Shown here in pieces: positions 1-6,805 of a stretch of DNA of 12,943 nucleotides. A program made the position numbers and the translations under genes. This DNA comes from an uncultured Curvibacter sp. (GTDB lineage: Bacteria; Pseudomonadota; Gammaproteobacteria; Burkholderiales; Burkholderiaceae): positions 1-12,943 of the forward strand of contig CAMLNH010000032.1 in assembly GCA_946481355.1 (NCBI GenBank), written 5' to 3'. The notes beneath the pieces were generated by a model. The model was not told the origin of the DNA. It did not search any database and saw nothing but the letters and a program-made list of their open reading frames with translations. Every line of letters starts with the position of its first letter. Position 1 is the first letter of the stretch.

Positions 1-1028
1 ACAATGTCCACCAGAGTCATCAGCAGCAGCGCCAGGGCCCCGGTCCCCAACAACCACATGATCTTAAGAAACTGATCTCTGGGCAGTGCGAAGGCAGCCA
101 GCAGCAAGGCCAGACAGAGCCATTGAGCAATATGTACAAGGAACGCTGATCGTACCTGTTTCAGCTCTTCGCGCAGCAGTGCCTTGTAGAGCGTGACCGT
201 GAGGATGGCCCAGATTCCTCGGGCAATGGATCGGCTTTGGGCCAGCCAATCCTGGGGGACCGCATGGTTGAGCCACTGCGTGTCCCATCCTGCCGAAGTG
301 GTACTGATGCGCAGAGTGACGAAGAGCCAGGCCGCGAAGATGATGTAGAGGCTTTGCCGGTTGATCAGTGCGGTGATCAGCACAAAGGTTGCCAGGACCA
401 GCATGCCACCATCCAGCAGTCCCGATTTGCGCTGAAAGTCCCGCTCAGAAGTATCGAGCGCCTGCTCTGACCATTGAAAGGCTGTCAGTTTGGCTGGCCC
501 CTGGAATTGAGCCCGGCAGACGACGGTCTGTCTTGGCCGCTCCAACCTCACGGCATACCCGGCCTTGGCCTTGCGCAAGGCACCTGCAGCCCCCGCCTCG
601 TTCGTTGCGCCCATGACTTGCCCGGTAACCCCATCCCAGCACTTCATGCTCACGACATGGCGGGAAGGCAGCTCCACGAACTGCGGCGCCGTGCTGCGCT
701 CGTCCAGGGCAAGTCCGAACCATAGAGGGACTTCGGACAGTTTGGTTTCGTGCTGCAGAACAGGGCTTGACTGGAGCAGCGCCTGCTTGGCTTGATCAAG
801 TGTCAGCTCAGTGTCGCTCTCGACGACGACACGAAGCTCCATCTGCTGCTCGGGATCGGCGTCGTAGACGTTCTCCCAGAACACCAATGCAAAAACGGAA
901 AGCACCGTCAATCCGATGGGGACCAGATAGACCGACACATAGAGGAAAAGGCGGTCCAGAACGTGCTGAATCAGCCCGGACAGAGATCTGTTCCAAGCCA
1001 GTACATGCTCTGCCGCCGCATTCCACAT
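1..1028 (-). CDS. Membrane sensor protein, 7TM-type sensory region, C-terminus beyond window
   Basis: An uninterrupted frame reads leftward from the ATG at 1028-1026 off the left edge: 342 codons and no stop. The start has a good ribosome site (GGGAGG) six bases upstream. Residues about 28-51 form a hydrophobic helix (LFLYVSVYLVPIGL...). Residues 52-203 are polar and probably periplasmic, with cysteines at about 130 and 171. From about 204 a run of helices begins (roughly 204-222, 226-242, 268-286, 296-315, 321-341), with an RISTTSAGWDTQWL segment between helices. This layout of one helix, an outside domain and a multi-helix membrane block resembles the 7TMR-DISM class of bacterial sensors. 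In relatives as I recall them, such regions precede GGDEF and/or EAL domains that make or degrade cyclic-di-GMP. That output domain is not in the window, so the enzymatic role is inference. The reading frame and membrane character are directly visible. GC content is lower than in tex and later genes. Confidence 0.8.
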   Translation of the reverse strand, partial: MWNAAAEHVLAWNRSLSGLIQHVLDRLFLYVSVYLVPIGLTVLSVFALVFWENVYDADPEQQMELRVVVESDTELTLDQAKQALLQSSPVLQHETKLSEVPLWFGLALDERSTAPQFVELPSRHVVSMKCWDGVTGQVMGATNEAGAAGALRKAKAGYAVRLERPRQTVVCRAQFQGPAKLTAFQWSEQALDTSERDFQRKSGLLDGGMLVLATFVLITALINRQSLYIIFAAWLFVTLRISTTSAGWDTQWLNHAVPQDWLAQSRSIARGIWAILTVTLYKALLREELKQVRSAFLVHIAQWLCLALLLAAFALPRDQFLKIMWLLGTGALALLLMTLVDI

Positions 1029-1034
1029 CAGACG

Positions 1035-1040
1035 CCTCCC
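1035..1040 (-). promoter_or_regulatory. Ribosome binding site of the left-edge sensor gene
   Basis: On the minus strand GGGAGG lies six bases before the ATG at 1028. This supports choosing that start over upstream in-frame codons or the out-of-frame GTG at 1026. Confidence 0.6.
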
Positions 1041-1129
1041 ACCCTTTCTACTGCAAAAGGAGCATGGCCGTTTCTTGTCCGCTACGTCCCCAAGTAGGGA
1101 GATAGCATAACGCCACTGGAGGAGGTTTG

Positions 1130-1143
1130 AGCGCTAATGCGCT
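1130..1143. repeat. Short perfect inverted repeat (AGCGC-TAAT-GCGCT)
   Basis: Five-base arms flank a TAAT centre, between the terminator of the acyltransferase gene and the start of the left-edge sensor gene, about 100 bp upstream of the latter. It could be an operator or a small hairpin. It is short enough to occur by chance, and I could not fix a promoter next to it. Confidence 0.3.
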
Positions 1144-1154
1144 GATTTTGCTAC

Positions 1155-1197
1155 AAAAAAGATACCAGCCACCCCTCCACTCTGTGGCGGGGTGGCT
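1155..1197 (-). terminator. Rho-independent terminator after the FeeM-like gene
   Basis: Perfect 9-bp arms (AGCCACCCC at 1167-1175 and GGGGTGGCT at 1189-1197) enclose a further 4-bp stem (CCAC at 1177-1180 with GTGG at 1184-1187), with one mismatch between them and a TCT loop. On the minus strand the hairpin is followed after six bases by TTTTTT (1160-1155). It begins 22 bases past the stop of the acyltransferase gene, so it probably separates that transcript from the sensor gene downstream. Confidence 0.8.
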
Positions 1198-1219
1198 GCA
1201 GAAAGCGCTGCGGCTCAGC

Positions 1220-1990
1220 TCAGGCTTGGTAGGGCTGGATGGCTGCTACGCGGTCCGTTCCGGGCAAGTAGGCATATTCAGCGGGCTCGTCTCCCACGTC
1301 CAGGTCAGGGTGGTGGGTGAAGAAGATGAACTGGGTCAGGGGATGACCTGCCTGGCGCCAACGCGCATAGGCCGTCGCGACTTCGAAGGCCATGACCCGG
1401 TGAGGAACGTTGTTCATATGCGCCAGGGGAGTAAAGCCTTGGCCCGGGAAGACATCCTTGAACAGCAGTTGCTGGTACATGCGGTCCAGGGGCGCACGAG
1501 CCGCCACGACTGCCCAGTCAATACCATTTTGTTCCCAGTACTTGAACAAGCCCTTGAAAAGCATGAGCTTGACCAGGCGACCTGCCTGTCCCTGGACGAT
1601 GCCCAAGCGACTGACATGCGCGAGGGACTTTCCCTGCAACCAATCCGGCAGAGCAATCGATTTTTCCAGTGCCAGGGTCTCGAACTGGTTTGTCTGGATG
1701 CGGGCTGTCCCCAGCGGCGAACCATCGACCTTGGATTCCGCCAGCAAGATCACCACGCCGTCCTGGGTATCAACTGCCTCGGGTGCACCCAGCCCTTGGG
1801 CGACTTCGGGCATGTGGCGAGCATAGGCCTGTTGCCGGATCTGCACGGCCTTGCGTAGATCTGCTTCGTTGCGAACCAGACGTACCGTAAATGGCAAACG
1901 CTCTTCGGTCATGAAGTTGCCGTCATGGGCCGGGACAGGAAATTCGCCGGGCATGAGGGGAGCGGACGCGGGCACGCTTTGAAGATTCAT
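1220..1990 (-). CDS. FeeM-like / autoinducer-synthase-like GNAT-fold acyltransferase
   Basis: A 256-residue soluble protein. After a poorly conserved first 30 residues comes the segment FTVRLVRNEADLRKAVQIRQ, typical of the start of the acyl-homoserine-lactone synthase and N-acyl amino acid synthase (FeeM) superfamily. It continues with ...ARHMPEV (about 57-63), a central LLAESKVDGSPLGTARIQTN strand pair (82-101), SLAHVSRLGIVQGQAGRLVK (122-141) and DRMYQQLLFKDVFPGQGFTPL (169-189). Known FeeM proteins join a fatty acyl group from an acyl carrier protein to an amino acid. The substrate here is unknown and no specific product can be claimed. The ATG at 1990 has AGGTG six bases upstream. A later Met at residue 27 is a weaker alternative start. 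It ends at a strong terminator, and tandem repeats lie about 100 bp upstream, suggesting dedicated regulation. A plain GNAT acetyltransferase is the main alternative. Confidence 0.72.
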   Translation of the reverse strand: MNLQSVPASAPLMPGEFPVPAHDGNFMTEERLPFTVRLVRNEADLRKAVQIRQQAYARHMPEVAQGLGAPEAVDTQDGVVILLAESKVDGSPLGTARIQTNQFETLALEKSIALPDWLQGKSLAHVSRLGIVQGQAGRLVKLMLFKGLFKYWEQNGIDWAVVAARAPLDRMYQQLLFKDVFPGQGFTPLAHMNNVPHRVMAFEVATAYARWRQAGHPLTQFIFFTHHPDLDVGDEPAEYAYLPGTDRVAAIQPYQA

Positions 1991-2089
1991 GTTTGCACCT
2001 GTAGTGGACGATATGAGCGACAGGCCAGGCCATCCGCCCGTCCTCCCGACTCTCAGTGACGATACTGACCGTCAGCGTTAAAAACTTGA

Positions 2090-2128
2090 GTCGGAATTTG
2101 CCTGATCCTGCTGTAGGAATTTGTCTGA
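2090..2128. promoter_or_regulatory. Tandem 16-bp direct repeats, candidate regulator sites
   Basis: GTCGGAATTTGCCTGA (2090-2105) and GTAGGAATTTGTCTGA (2113-2128) match at 14 of 16 positions. Their start-to-start distance is 23 bp, roughly two helical turns, so a protein dimer or pair could bind one DNA face. They lie in the 219-bp gap between the divergent FeeM-like gene (start 1990) and tex (start 2210). CTGT at 2111-2114 and ACAG at 2128-2131 also form a dyad around the second copy. On the minus strand the repeats sit just upstream of a weak promoter-like stretch (TATCGT near 2061-2066 as a -10), an arrangement fitting an activator for the acyltransferase gene. The promoter assignment is inference. 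The rest of the gap shows only short dyads, such as CTGAC-C-GTCAG at 2065-2075. Confidence 0.5.
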
Positions 2129-2209
2129 CAGGCGGCCCTGCGGGCTGTGGCACACTCGCGGGCTTTGTTCCCATGCGTCGGCGTTCGGGCCGGCGGCATT
2201 CAGAGAGTC

Positions 2210-4537
2210 ATGCAGAAAATCATCGCGCAGATCGCGCAGGAAATCGGGGTCAGAACACAACAGGTCGAGGCCGCTGTGGCCTTGCTGGACGGGGGAGCCA
2301 CCGTCCCCTTCATCGCCCGTTACCGCAAGGAAGTCACGGGCGGTTTGGACGATACCCAGCTGCGCGAGCTGGAAGTCCGCCTGGTCTATCTGCGGGAGCT
2401 GGAAGAGCGCCGCGCCGCCATCCTCAAGAGCATTGAGGAGCAGGGCAAGCTCACGCCCCTGCTGCAGGCCGCCATCGCCGCCGCGCCGACCAAGCAGGAG
2501 CTGGAAGACCTCTACCTGCCCTACAAGCCCAAGCGCCGCACCAAGGGCCAGATCGCCCGTGAGGCGGGTATCGAGCCCCTGGCTGACAAGCTCTTTGCCG
2601 ACCCGTTGCTGGACCCGGCCGTCGAGGCCCAGGCCTTTGTGCTGAAGGACAAGACCGAGGCCGGCGACGACTTCAGCACCGTGTCGGCCGTGCTGGACGG
2701 CGTGCGCGACATCCTGTCCGAACGCTGGGCCGAGGACGCAGCCCTGGTGCAAGCCCTGCGCGAGTGGCTCTGGCAGGAAGGCCTGTTCCAGAGCAAGCTG
2801 GCCACCGGCAAGGACGAGAACAATGTGGACGTGGCCAAGTTCCGCGACTATTTCGATTACGACGAGCCCATCGGCCGCGTGCCTTCGCACCGGGCCCTGG
2901 CCGTGTTCCGCGGCCGCACGCTGGAAATCCTGGACGCCAAGCTCGTGCTGCCCGTGGAGCCCGAGCCGGGCAAGCCTTCGCTCGCCGAAGGCAAGATCGC
3001 GCTGCACCTGGGCTGGAGCCACAAGGCCCGCCCGGCCGACGACCTGCTGCGCAAATGCGTGGCCTGGACCTGGCGCGTCAAGCTCAGCCTGTCCACCGAA
3101 CGCGATCTCTTCACCCGCCTGCGCGAAGAGGCCGAGAAGGTGGCCATCAAGGTCTTTGCCGACAATCTGCGCGACCTGCTGCTGGCCGCACCGGCCGGCC
3201 CCCGTGTGGTCATGGGCCTGGACCCGGGCATCCGCACCGGCGTCAAGGTGGCCGTGGTCGACGCCACGGGCAAGCTGGTCGACACGGCCACGGTCTATCC
3301 GCACGAGCCCAAGCGCGACTGGGAAGGATCCCTGCACACCCTGGCGCGCCTGGTCGAGAAACATGGCGTGAACCTGATTGCCATCGGCAACGGCACGGCC
3401 AGCCGCGAGACCGACAAGCTGGCGGCCGATCTCATCAAGCTGGCCGCCAAGGTGGACAAGCAGATCGAGAAGGTCGTGGTCAGCGAAGCAGGCGCCTCGG
3501 TCTATTCCGCCAGCGAATTCGCTTCCCAGGAAATGCCGGACGTGGACGTGAGTCTGCGCGGTGCCGCCAGCATTGCGCGGCGCCTGCAGGACCCGCTGGC
3601 CGAGCTGGTCAAGATCGACCCCAAATCCATCGGCGTGGGCCAGTACCAGCACGATGTGAACCAGAGCGAGCTGGCGCGCAGCCTGGACACCGTGGTGGAA
3701 GACTGTGTGAACTCGGTGGGCGTGGACCTGAACACCGCCAGCGTGCCGCTGCTCTCGCGCGTCTCGGGCCTGTCGTCCTCGGTGGCCAAGGCCGTGGTGC
3801 GTTGGCGTGAATCGAATGGCGCCTTCAAGAGCCGGCAGGACCTGCTCAAGGTCACGGGCCTGGGCGCCAAGACCTTCGAGCAGAGCGCGGGCTTTTTGCG
3901 CATCCGCGGCGGCGACAACCCCTTGGACATGACGGGCGTGCATCCCGAGACCTACCCTGTGGTCGAGAAGATCCTGGAGAAGACGGGCAAGCCCGTGGCC
4001 GAGCTCATGGGCCGCGCCGAGATGCTCAAGACCCTCAAGCCCGAGCTGTTCGCCAACGAGCAGTTCGGCGTGATCACGGTCAAGGACATCCTGGGCGAAC
4101 TCGAAAAACCCGGCCGCGACCCGCGGCCGGACTTCAAGGTGGCGCGCTTCAACGAGGGCGTGGACGACATCAAGGACCTGCAGGAAGGCATGGTGCTCGA
4201 AGGCACGGTCAGCAACGTGGCCCAGTTCGGCGCCTTCGTCGACCTGGGCGTGCACCAGGACGGCCTGGTCCACGTGAGCCAGCTGGCCAACAAGTTCGTC
4301 AACGACGCGCGCGAGGTTGTCAAGACCGGCGACATCGTCAAGGTCAAGGTGCTCGAGGTGGATGTGGCACGCAAGCGCATCAGCCTGACCATGAAACTTG
4401 ACGCCACCCCCGGCCGCCGCGATGCCCCGCGCGAGAACCGCTATGAAGGGGCAGGGCGGGGCCAGCCGCTACGTCGCACCAACGACCCGGCACCCCAGTC
4501 CGCCATGGCCTCGGCCTTCGCCAAGCTCAAGCGCTGA
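2210..4537 (+). CDS. tex: Transcription accessory protein Tex (RNA-binding, S1 domain)
   Basis: A 775-residue protein of the usual Tex length. An N-terminal helical region (about 1-200) carries the family signature VPFIARYRKEVTGGLDD. A YqgF/RNase H-like domain starts at VMGLDPGIRTG (334-344) and runs through IAIGNGTASRETDKL. The conserved stretch VSEAGASVYSASEFASQEMP follows, then a helix-hairpin-helix region (about 500-560, VGVDLNTASVPLLSRVSG). A C-terminal S1 RNA-binding domain occupies about 660-732 (GMVLEGTVSNVAQFGAFVDL), and the tail is MASAFAKLKR. Tex binds nucleic acid and is implicated in transcription control and fitness; its exact role varies between species. The frame extends 21 codons upstream, but homology begins at MQKIIAQIAQEIG, so I place the start at 2210, preceded by a weak GAGAG. 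Codon use is strongly GC-biased, unlike the genes to its left. A hairpin follows the stop by 11 bases. Confidence 0.96.
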   Translation: MQKIIAQIAQEIGVRTQQVEAAVALLDGGATVPFIARYRKEVTGGLDDTQLRELEVRLVYLRELEERRAAILKSIEEQGKLTPLLQAAIAAAPTKQELEDLYLPYKPKRRTKGQIAREAGIEPLADKLFADPLLDPAVEAQAFVLKDKTEAGDDFSTVSAVLDGVRDILSERWAEDAALVQALREWLWQEGLFQSKLATGKDENNVDVAKFRDYFDYDEPIGRVPSHRALAVFRGRTLEILDAKLVLPVEPEPGKPSLAEGKIALHLGWSHKARPADDLLRKCVAWTWRVKLSLSTERDLFTRLREEAEKVAIKVFADNLRDLLLAAPAGPRVVMGLDPGIRTGVKVAVVDATGKLVDTATVYPHEPKRDWEGSLHTLARLVEKHGVNLIAIGNGTASRETDKLAADLIKLAAKVDKQIEKVVVSEAGASVYSASEFASQEMPDVDVSLRGAASIARRLQDPLAELVKIDPKSIGVGQYQHDVNQSELARSLDTVVEDCVNSVGVDLNTASVPLLSRVSGLSSSVAKAVVRWRESNGAFKSRQDLLKVTGLGAKTFEQSAGFLRIRGGDNPLDMTGVHPETYPVVEKILEKTGKPVAELMGRAEMLKTLKPELFANEQFGVITVKDILGELEKPGRDPRPDFKVARFNEGVDDIKDLQEGMVLEGTVSNVAQFGAFVDLGVHQDGLVHVSQLANKFVNDAREVVKTGDIVKVKVLEVDVARKRISLTMKLDATPGRRDAPRENRYEGAGRGQPLRRTNDPAPQSAMASAFAKLKR

Positions 4538-4548
4538 AGCCGCACCGC

Positions 4549-4572
4549 CCGAGGTCGCCCTGGCGACCTCGG
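4549..4572 (+). terminator. Perfect hairpin just after tex
   Basis: CCGAGGTCGCC (4549-4559) and GGCGACCTCGG (4562-4572) are exact reverse complements. In practice this gives a stem of about 10 bp with a four-base loop. It lies 11 bases after the tex stop. No T-run follows on either side, so it may be a weak terminator, a transcript-end stabiliser or a Rho-assisted site. Confidence 0.5.
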
Positions 4573-4585
4573 CGCAGGGAGCCTC

Positions 4586-4615
4586 TCGACGCAGGCCCTG
4601 AGGGCGCGTGATAAT
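4586..4615 (+). promoter_or_regulatory. Candidate sigma-70 promoter for the HDOD gene set
   Basis: GATAAT at 4610-4615 matches the -10 consensus at five of six positions. TCGACG at 4586-4591 matches the -35 at four of six, with an 18-bp spacer. It lies just past the post-tex hairpin and 38 bp before the HDOD start. The predicted transcript start is near 4622, exactly at an ATG that opens a 13-codon leader frame. Confidence 0.4.
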
Positions 4616-4653
4616 GCCGCCATGAGCCCGTTTGCACACCGGAGTCGTCCGAC

Positions 4654-5460
4654 ATGGAGCTGAATGCCCTGCTGGCCTCGCCCATCGTGCTGCCCAGCAT
4701 CCCCAAGGTTGTCGCGCTGCTGCTCAGCGAACTCGACCGCGAGGTGCCGGACCTCAAGAACATCACGCAACTGATCGGCACCGACCCGGCCCTGACCACA
4801 CGGGTGCTGCAGACGGCGAACACGCCGCTGTTCAAACTCTCGGGCAAGGTCCATAGCGCCTCCGAGGCGCTGGCCCTGCTGGATCTGGCGCACATCCGCC
4901 ACATGGCGGCCGATGCTGCGTCGGCCGCCTCGCTCAAGGGCATCCCGGGCGTCAACCTGCCGCAGTTCTGGGCCTACAGCCTCAACGTGGCCAAGTTGTC
5001 GCGTTCGCTGGCCGGGGTGACGCGACAGAACCAGGGCGCGGCCTTCACCTGCGGCCTGATCCATGCCATCGGGGAGCTGGTCATGCACGCCGGCATGCCG
5101 GCCGAGATGGCCGCGCTCAACAAGGAGCTCGGCCCGCTGGACCTCAAGCGCGCCAAGGCCGAGATGCTGCGCTTCGGCTACAACTACGCCCATGTGGGCG
5201 CAGCCTATGTCCGTCAATGGCGCTTTCCACAGACCATGGTCGACGCGCTGGAACACCAGTACGCGCCGTTCTCCAACAACGTCTATGAGCCCCTGGCCGG
5301 CGTCATCCATCTGGCCACCTGGCGTGCACGCGCCAAGGAGGCCAAACTCAACGACAAGGCCCTGGCCGTGACTTTCCCGGGCGAAGTCGGCGAGGTGCTG
5401 GACCTGGACATCGACATGGTGCTGCAGCAGGATCCCTTCGACTGGTCGGCCCATACCTGA
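4654..5460 (+). CDS. HDOD-domain signalling protein
   Basis: A 268-residue protein that is almost entirely one HDOD domain. It opens with ALLASPIVLPSIPKVVALLL and continues with ITQLIGTDPALTTRVLQTANT (about 38-58), the classic HDOD helix pair, then KVHSASEALALLDLAHIRHM and CGLIHAIGELVMH. HDOD domains are related to HD phosphohydrolases but lack the metal-binding HD pair, and usually act in signalling, chemotaxis or stress control as non-catalytic partners. No receiver, GGDEF or kinase domain is attached, so the partner is unknown. GGAG sits nine bases before the ATG. The gene has its own candidate promoter and is followed after 30 bp by the patatin-like gene, with which it is probably cotranscribed. 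Confidence 0.88.
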   Translation: MELNALLASPIVLPSIPKVVALLLSELDREVPDLKNITQLIGTDPALTTRVLQTANTPLFKLSGKVHSASEALALLDLAHIRHMAADAASAASLKGIPGVNLPQFWAYSLNVAKLSRSLAGVTRQNQGAAFTCGLIHAIGELVMHAGMPAEMAALNKELGPLDLKRAKAEMLRFGYNYAHVGAAYVRQWRFPQTMVDALEHQYAPFSNNVYEPLAGVIHLATWRARAKEAKLNDKALAVTFPGEVGEVLDLDIDMVLQQDPFDWSAHT

Positions 5461-5490
5461 ATCCGCGCGAACTTCTGTTTTTCTTTCCGC

Positions 5491-6597
5491 ATGCAAGCAT
5501 TGAGTCTGTACGCCGGGCCTGCAGCCCGCGAGCACATCCGCCGCCACGGCCTGTCCCCCGAACACATCCGCACCATCCCGGCTGCCGCCGGCGGCCCCAA
5601 GGGGCTGATCCTCGGCGCCGTCGACCGTTTTCTTTTTGGCGAGTGGCTGCCCCGGTCGCAGCAGCCGGTCGATCTGGTTGGCGCGTCGATCGGCGCTTGG
5701 CGCATGGCCACGGCCTGCCTGGACCAGCCCGTGGCCGCCTTCGAGCGCCTGGAGCATGACTACATCCACCAGCACTACGAGCTGCGGCCCGGGCAGAAGC
5801 TACCGCCGGCACGGCTGGTCAGCGAGGAGTTCGCGCGCAACCTGCGCCTGTTCTACGGCGGCCGGGTGTCCGAGGTGCTGCAGCACCCGCGCTACCACCT
5901 GCACATCGTCACCTCGCGCGGCCGTCATGTGCTGGGCCGCGAGCACAGCCTGCGCACGCCGCTGGGCTATCTGGGGGCCTTCCTGAGCAACAGCGTGCGC
6001 CGGCGCGCCATGGGCGCCTGGCTGGAGCGCGTGGTTTTCTCCACCGCGGGCGGGGCCGGGCAGCGTCATGCACCCTTGCCCTTTGCGACCAGCGACTACC
6101 GGACGCGTCAGCTCGCGCTGGACGAAGCGAATTTCTACCCGGCGCTGCAGGCCAGCTGTTCCATTCCCTTTGTGCTGCAGGCCGTGCACGACATCCCAGG
6201 CGCACCGCCTGGTGCCTACTGGGACGGCGGTATCACCGACTACCACCTGCACCTCAACTACGCGGCCGCACCCGATGCCACGCAACGCCCGGGCCTGGTG
6301 CTGTACCCGCACTTCCAGCGCGCCGTGGTGCCGGGCTGGCTGGACAAGGCACTCAAGTGGCGCCACCGCGCCACCCACTTTCTGGACACGATGCTGGTCG
6401 TAGCGCCGAATCCGGAATGGATCCAGACCCTGCCCCATGGCAAGCTGCCCGACCGCCAGGACTTCACGCACTACGGCAACGATCTGAGCGCGCGCGTGCA
6501 GGCCTGGACCCGCGCCGTGCGCATGAGCGAACAGCTGGCCGAGGAATTTGCCGCCTGGCTGGAGCGGCCCGATCCGGCCCGGCTGCTAGCCCTCTGA
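5491..6597 (+). CDS. Patatin-like phospholipase
   Basis: A 368-residue protein with the patatin active-site set in order: a glycine-rich oxyanion loop AAAGGPKGLILGA (31-43), the nucleophile elbow GASIG with Ser66, and the catalytic Asp245 in YWDGGITDYH. Patatins cleave acyl groups from phospholipids or other lipids with a Ser-Asp dyad. There is no signal peptide or clear transmembrane helix, so it is probably cytoplasmic or a peripheral membrane protein. The natural substrate cannot be read from sequence. The start is 30 bp after the HDOD stop in a T-rich spacer without a good ribosome site, so translation may depend on the gene before it. A small lipoprotein gene follows 22 bp downstream. 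All catalytic residues are present and no truncation is seen. Confidence 0.9.
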   Translation: MQALSLYAGPAAREHIRRHGLSPEHIRTIPAAAGGPKGLILGAVDRFLFGEWLPRSQQPVDLVGASIGAWRMATACLDQPVAAFERLEHDYIHQHYELRPGQKLPPARLVSEEFARNLRLFYGGRVSEVLQHPRYHLHIVTSRGRHVLGREHSLRTPLGYLGAFLSNSVRRRAMGAWLERVVFSTAGGAGQRHAPLPFATSDYRTRQLALDEANFYPALQASCSIPFVLQAVHDIPGAPPGAYWDGGITDYHLHLNYAAAPDATQRPGLVLYPHFQRAVVPGWLDKALKWRHRATHFLDTMLVVAPNPEWIQTLPHGKLPDRQDFTHYGNDLSARVQAWTRAVRMSEQLAEEFAAWLERPDPARLLAL

Positions 6598-6619
6598 ACC
6601 CGAACCTCGAGGACGCGCG

Positions 6620-6781
6620 ATGAAAACACTGCTGATCCTGGCCACCACGCTGCTGCTGCTCACGGCCTGTTCGCCCGAAGTCGGCAGCCAAGCCTGGTGC
6701 GACAACATGAAGGACAAGCCCAAGGGCGACTGGACAGCCAACGAGGCCACCGACTACGCCAAACACTGCCTGTTCAAATAA
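6620..6781 (+). CDS. Small lipoprotein, DUF3012 type
   Basis: A 53-residue gene with a good ribosome site (GAGGA, six bases before the ATG). The N-terminus is a lipoprotein signal: MKTLLILATTLLLLTAC, with a lipobox LTAC and lipidated Cys17. The mature part begins SPEVGSQAWCDNM and contains KPKGDWTANEATDYAKHC, which matches the short DUF3012 lipoprotein family as I recall it. The mature part has two further cysteines (about residues 27 and 51) that could form a disulphide in the periplasm. Function is unknown. The residue after Cys17 is Ser, not Asp, which favours outer-membrane sorting. It follows the patatin gene by 22 bp on the same strand and converges with the dehydrogenase gene, with 24 bp between stops and no evident terminator. 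Confidence 0.85.
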   Translation: MKTLLILATTLLLLTACSPEVGSQAWCDNMKDKPKGDWTANEATDYAKHCLFK

Positions 6782-6805
6782 CAAGCAGTCAGCCGGCGGC
6801 CAGTC

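Noticed and set aside
1127..1858. A 243-codon plus-strand frame opposite the FeeM-like gene
   Set aside because: It starts at TTG directly against a purine run, too close to be a working ribosome site, contains the terminator hairpin of the opposite gene, and has no family resemblance.
2122..2130. TGTC-T-GACA dyad considered as a regulator site on its own
   Set aside because: Four-base arms are too short to stand alone, and it is largely contained in the second tandem repeat, which is the stronger pattern.
2078..4273. A 731-codon open frame on the minus strand opposite tex
   Set aside because: It is rich in His, Gln, Gly and Ala with no recognisable domain, as expected opposite a GC-rich gene. 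The plus strand encodes an unmistakable Tex protein.
4441..5775. A 444-codon minus-strand frame opposite the HDOD gene
   Set aside because: It spans two genes and an intergenic hairpin, has no recognisable family, and is best explained as antisense.
6782..6805. Possible terminator between the lipoprotein and dehydrogenase genes
   Set aside because: Only the 6-bp palindrome GCCGGC is present, with no usable stem-loop or T-run.
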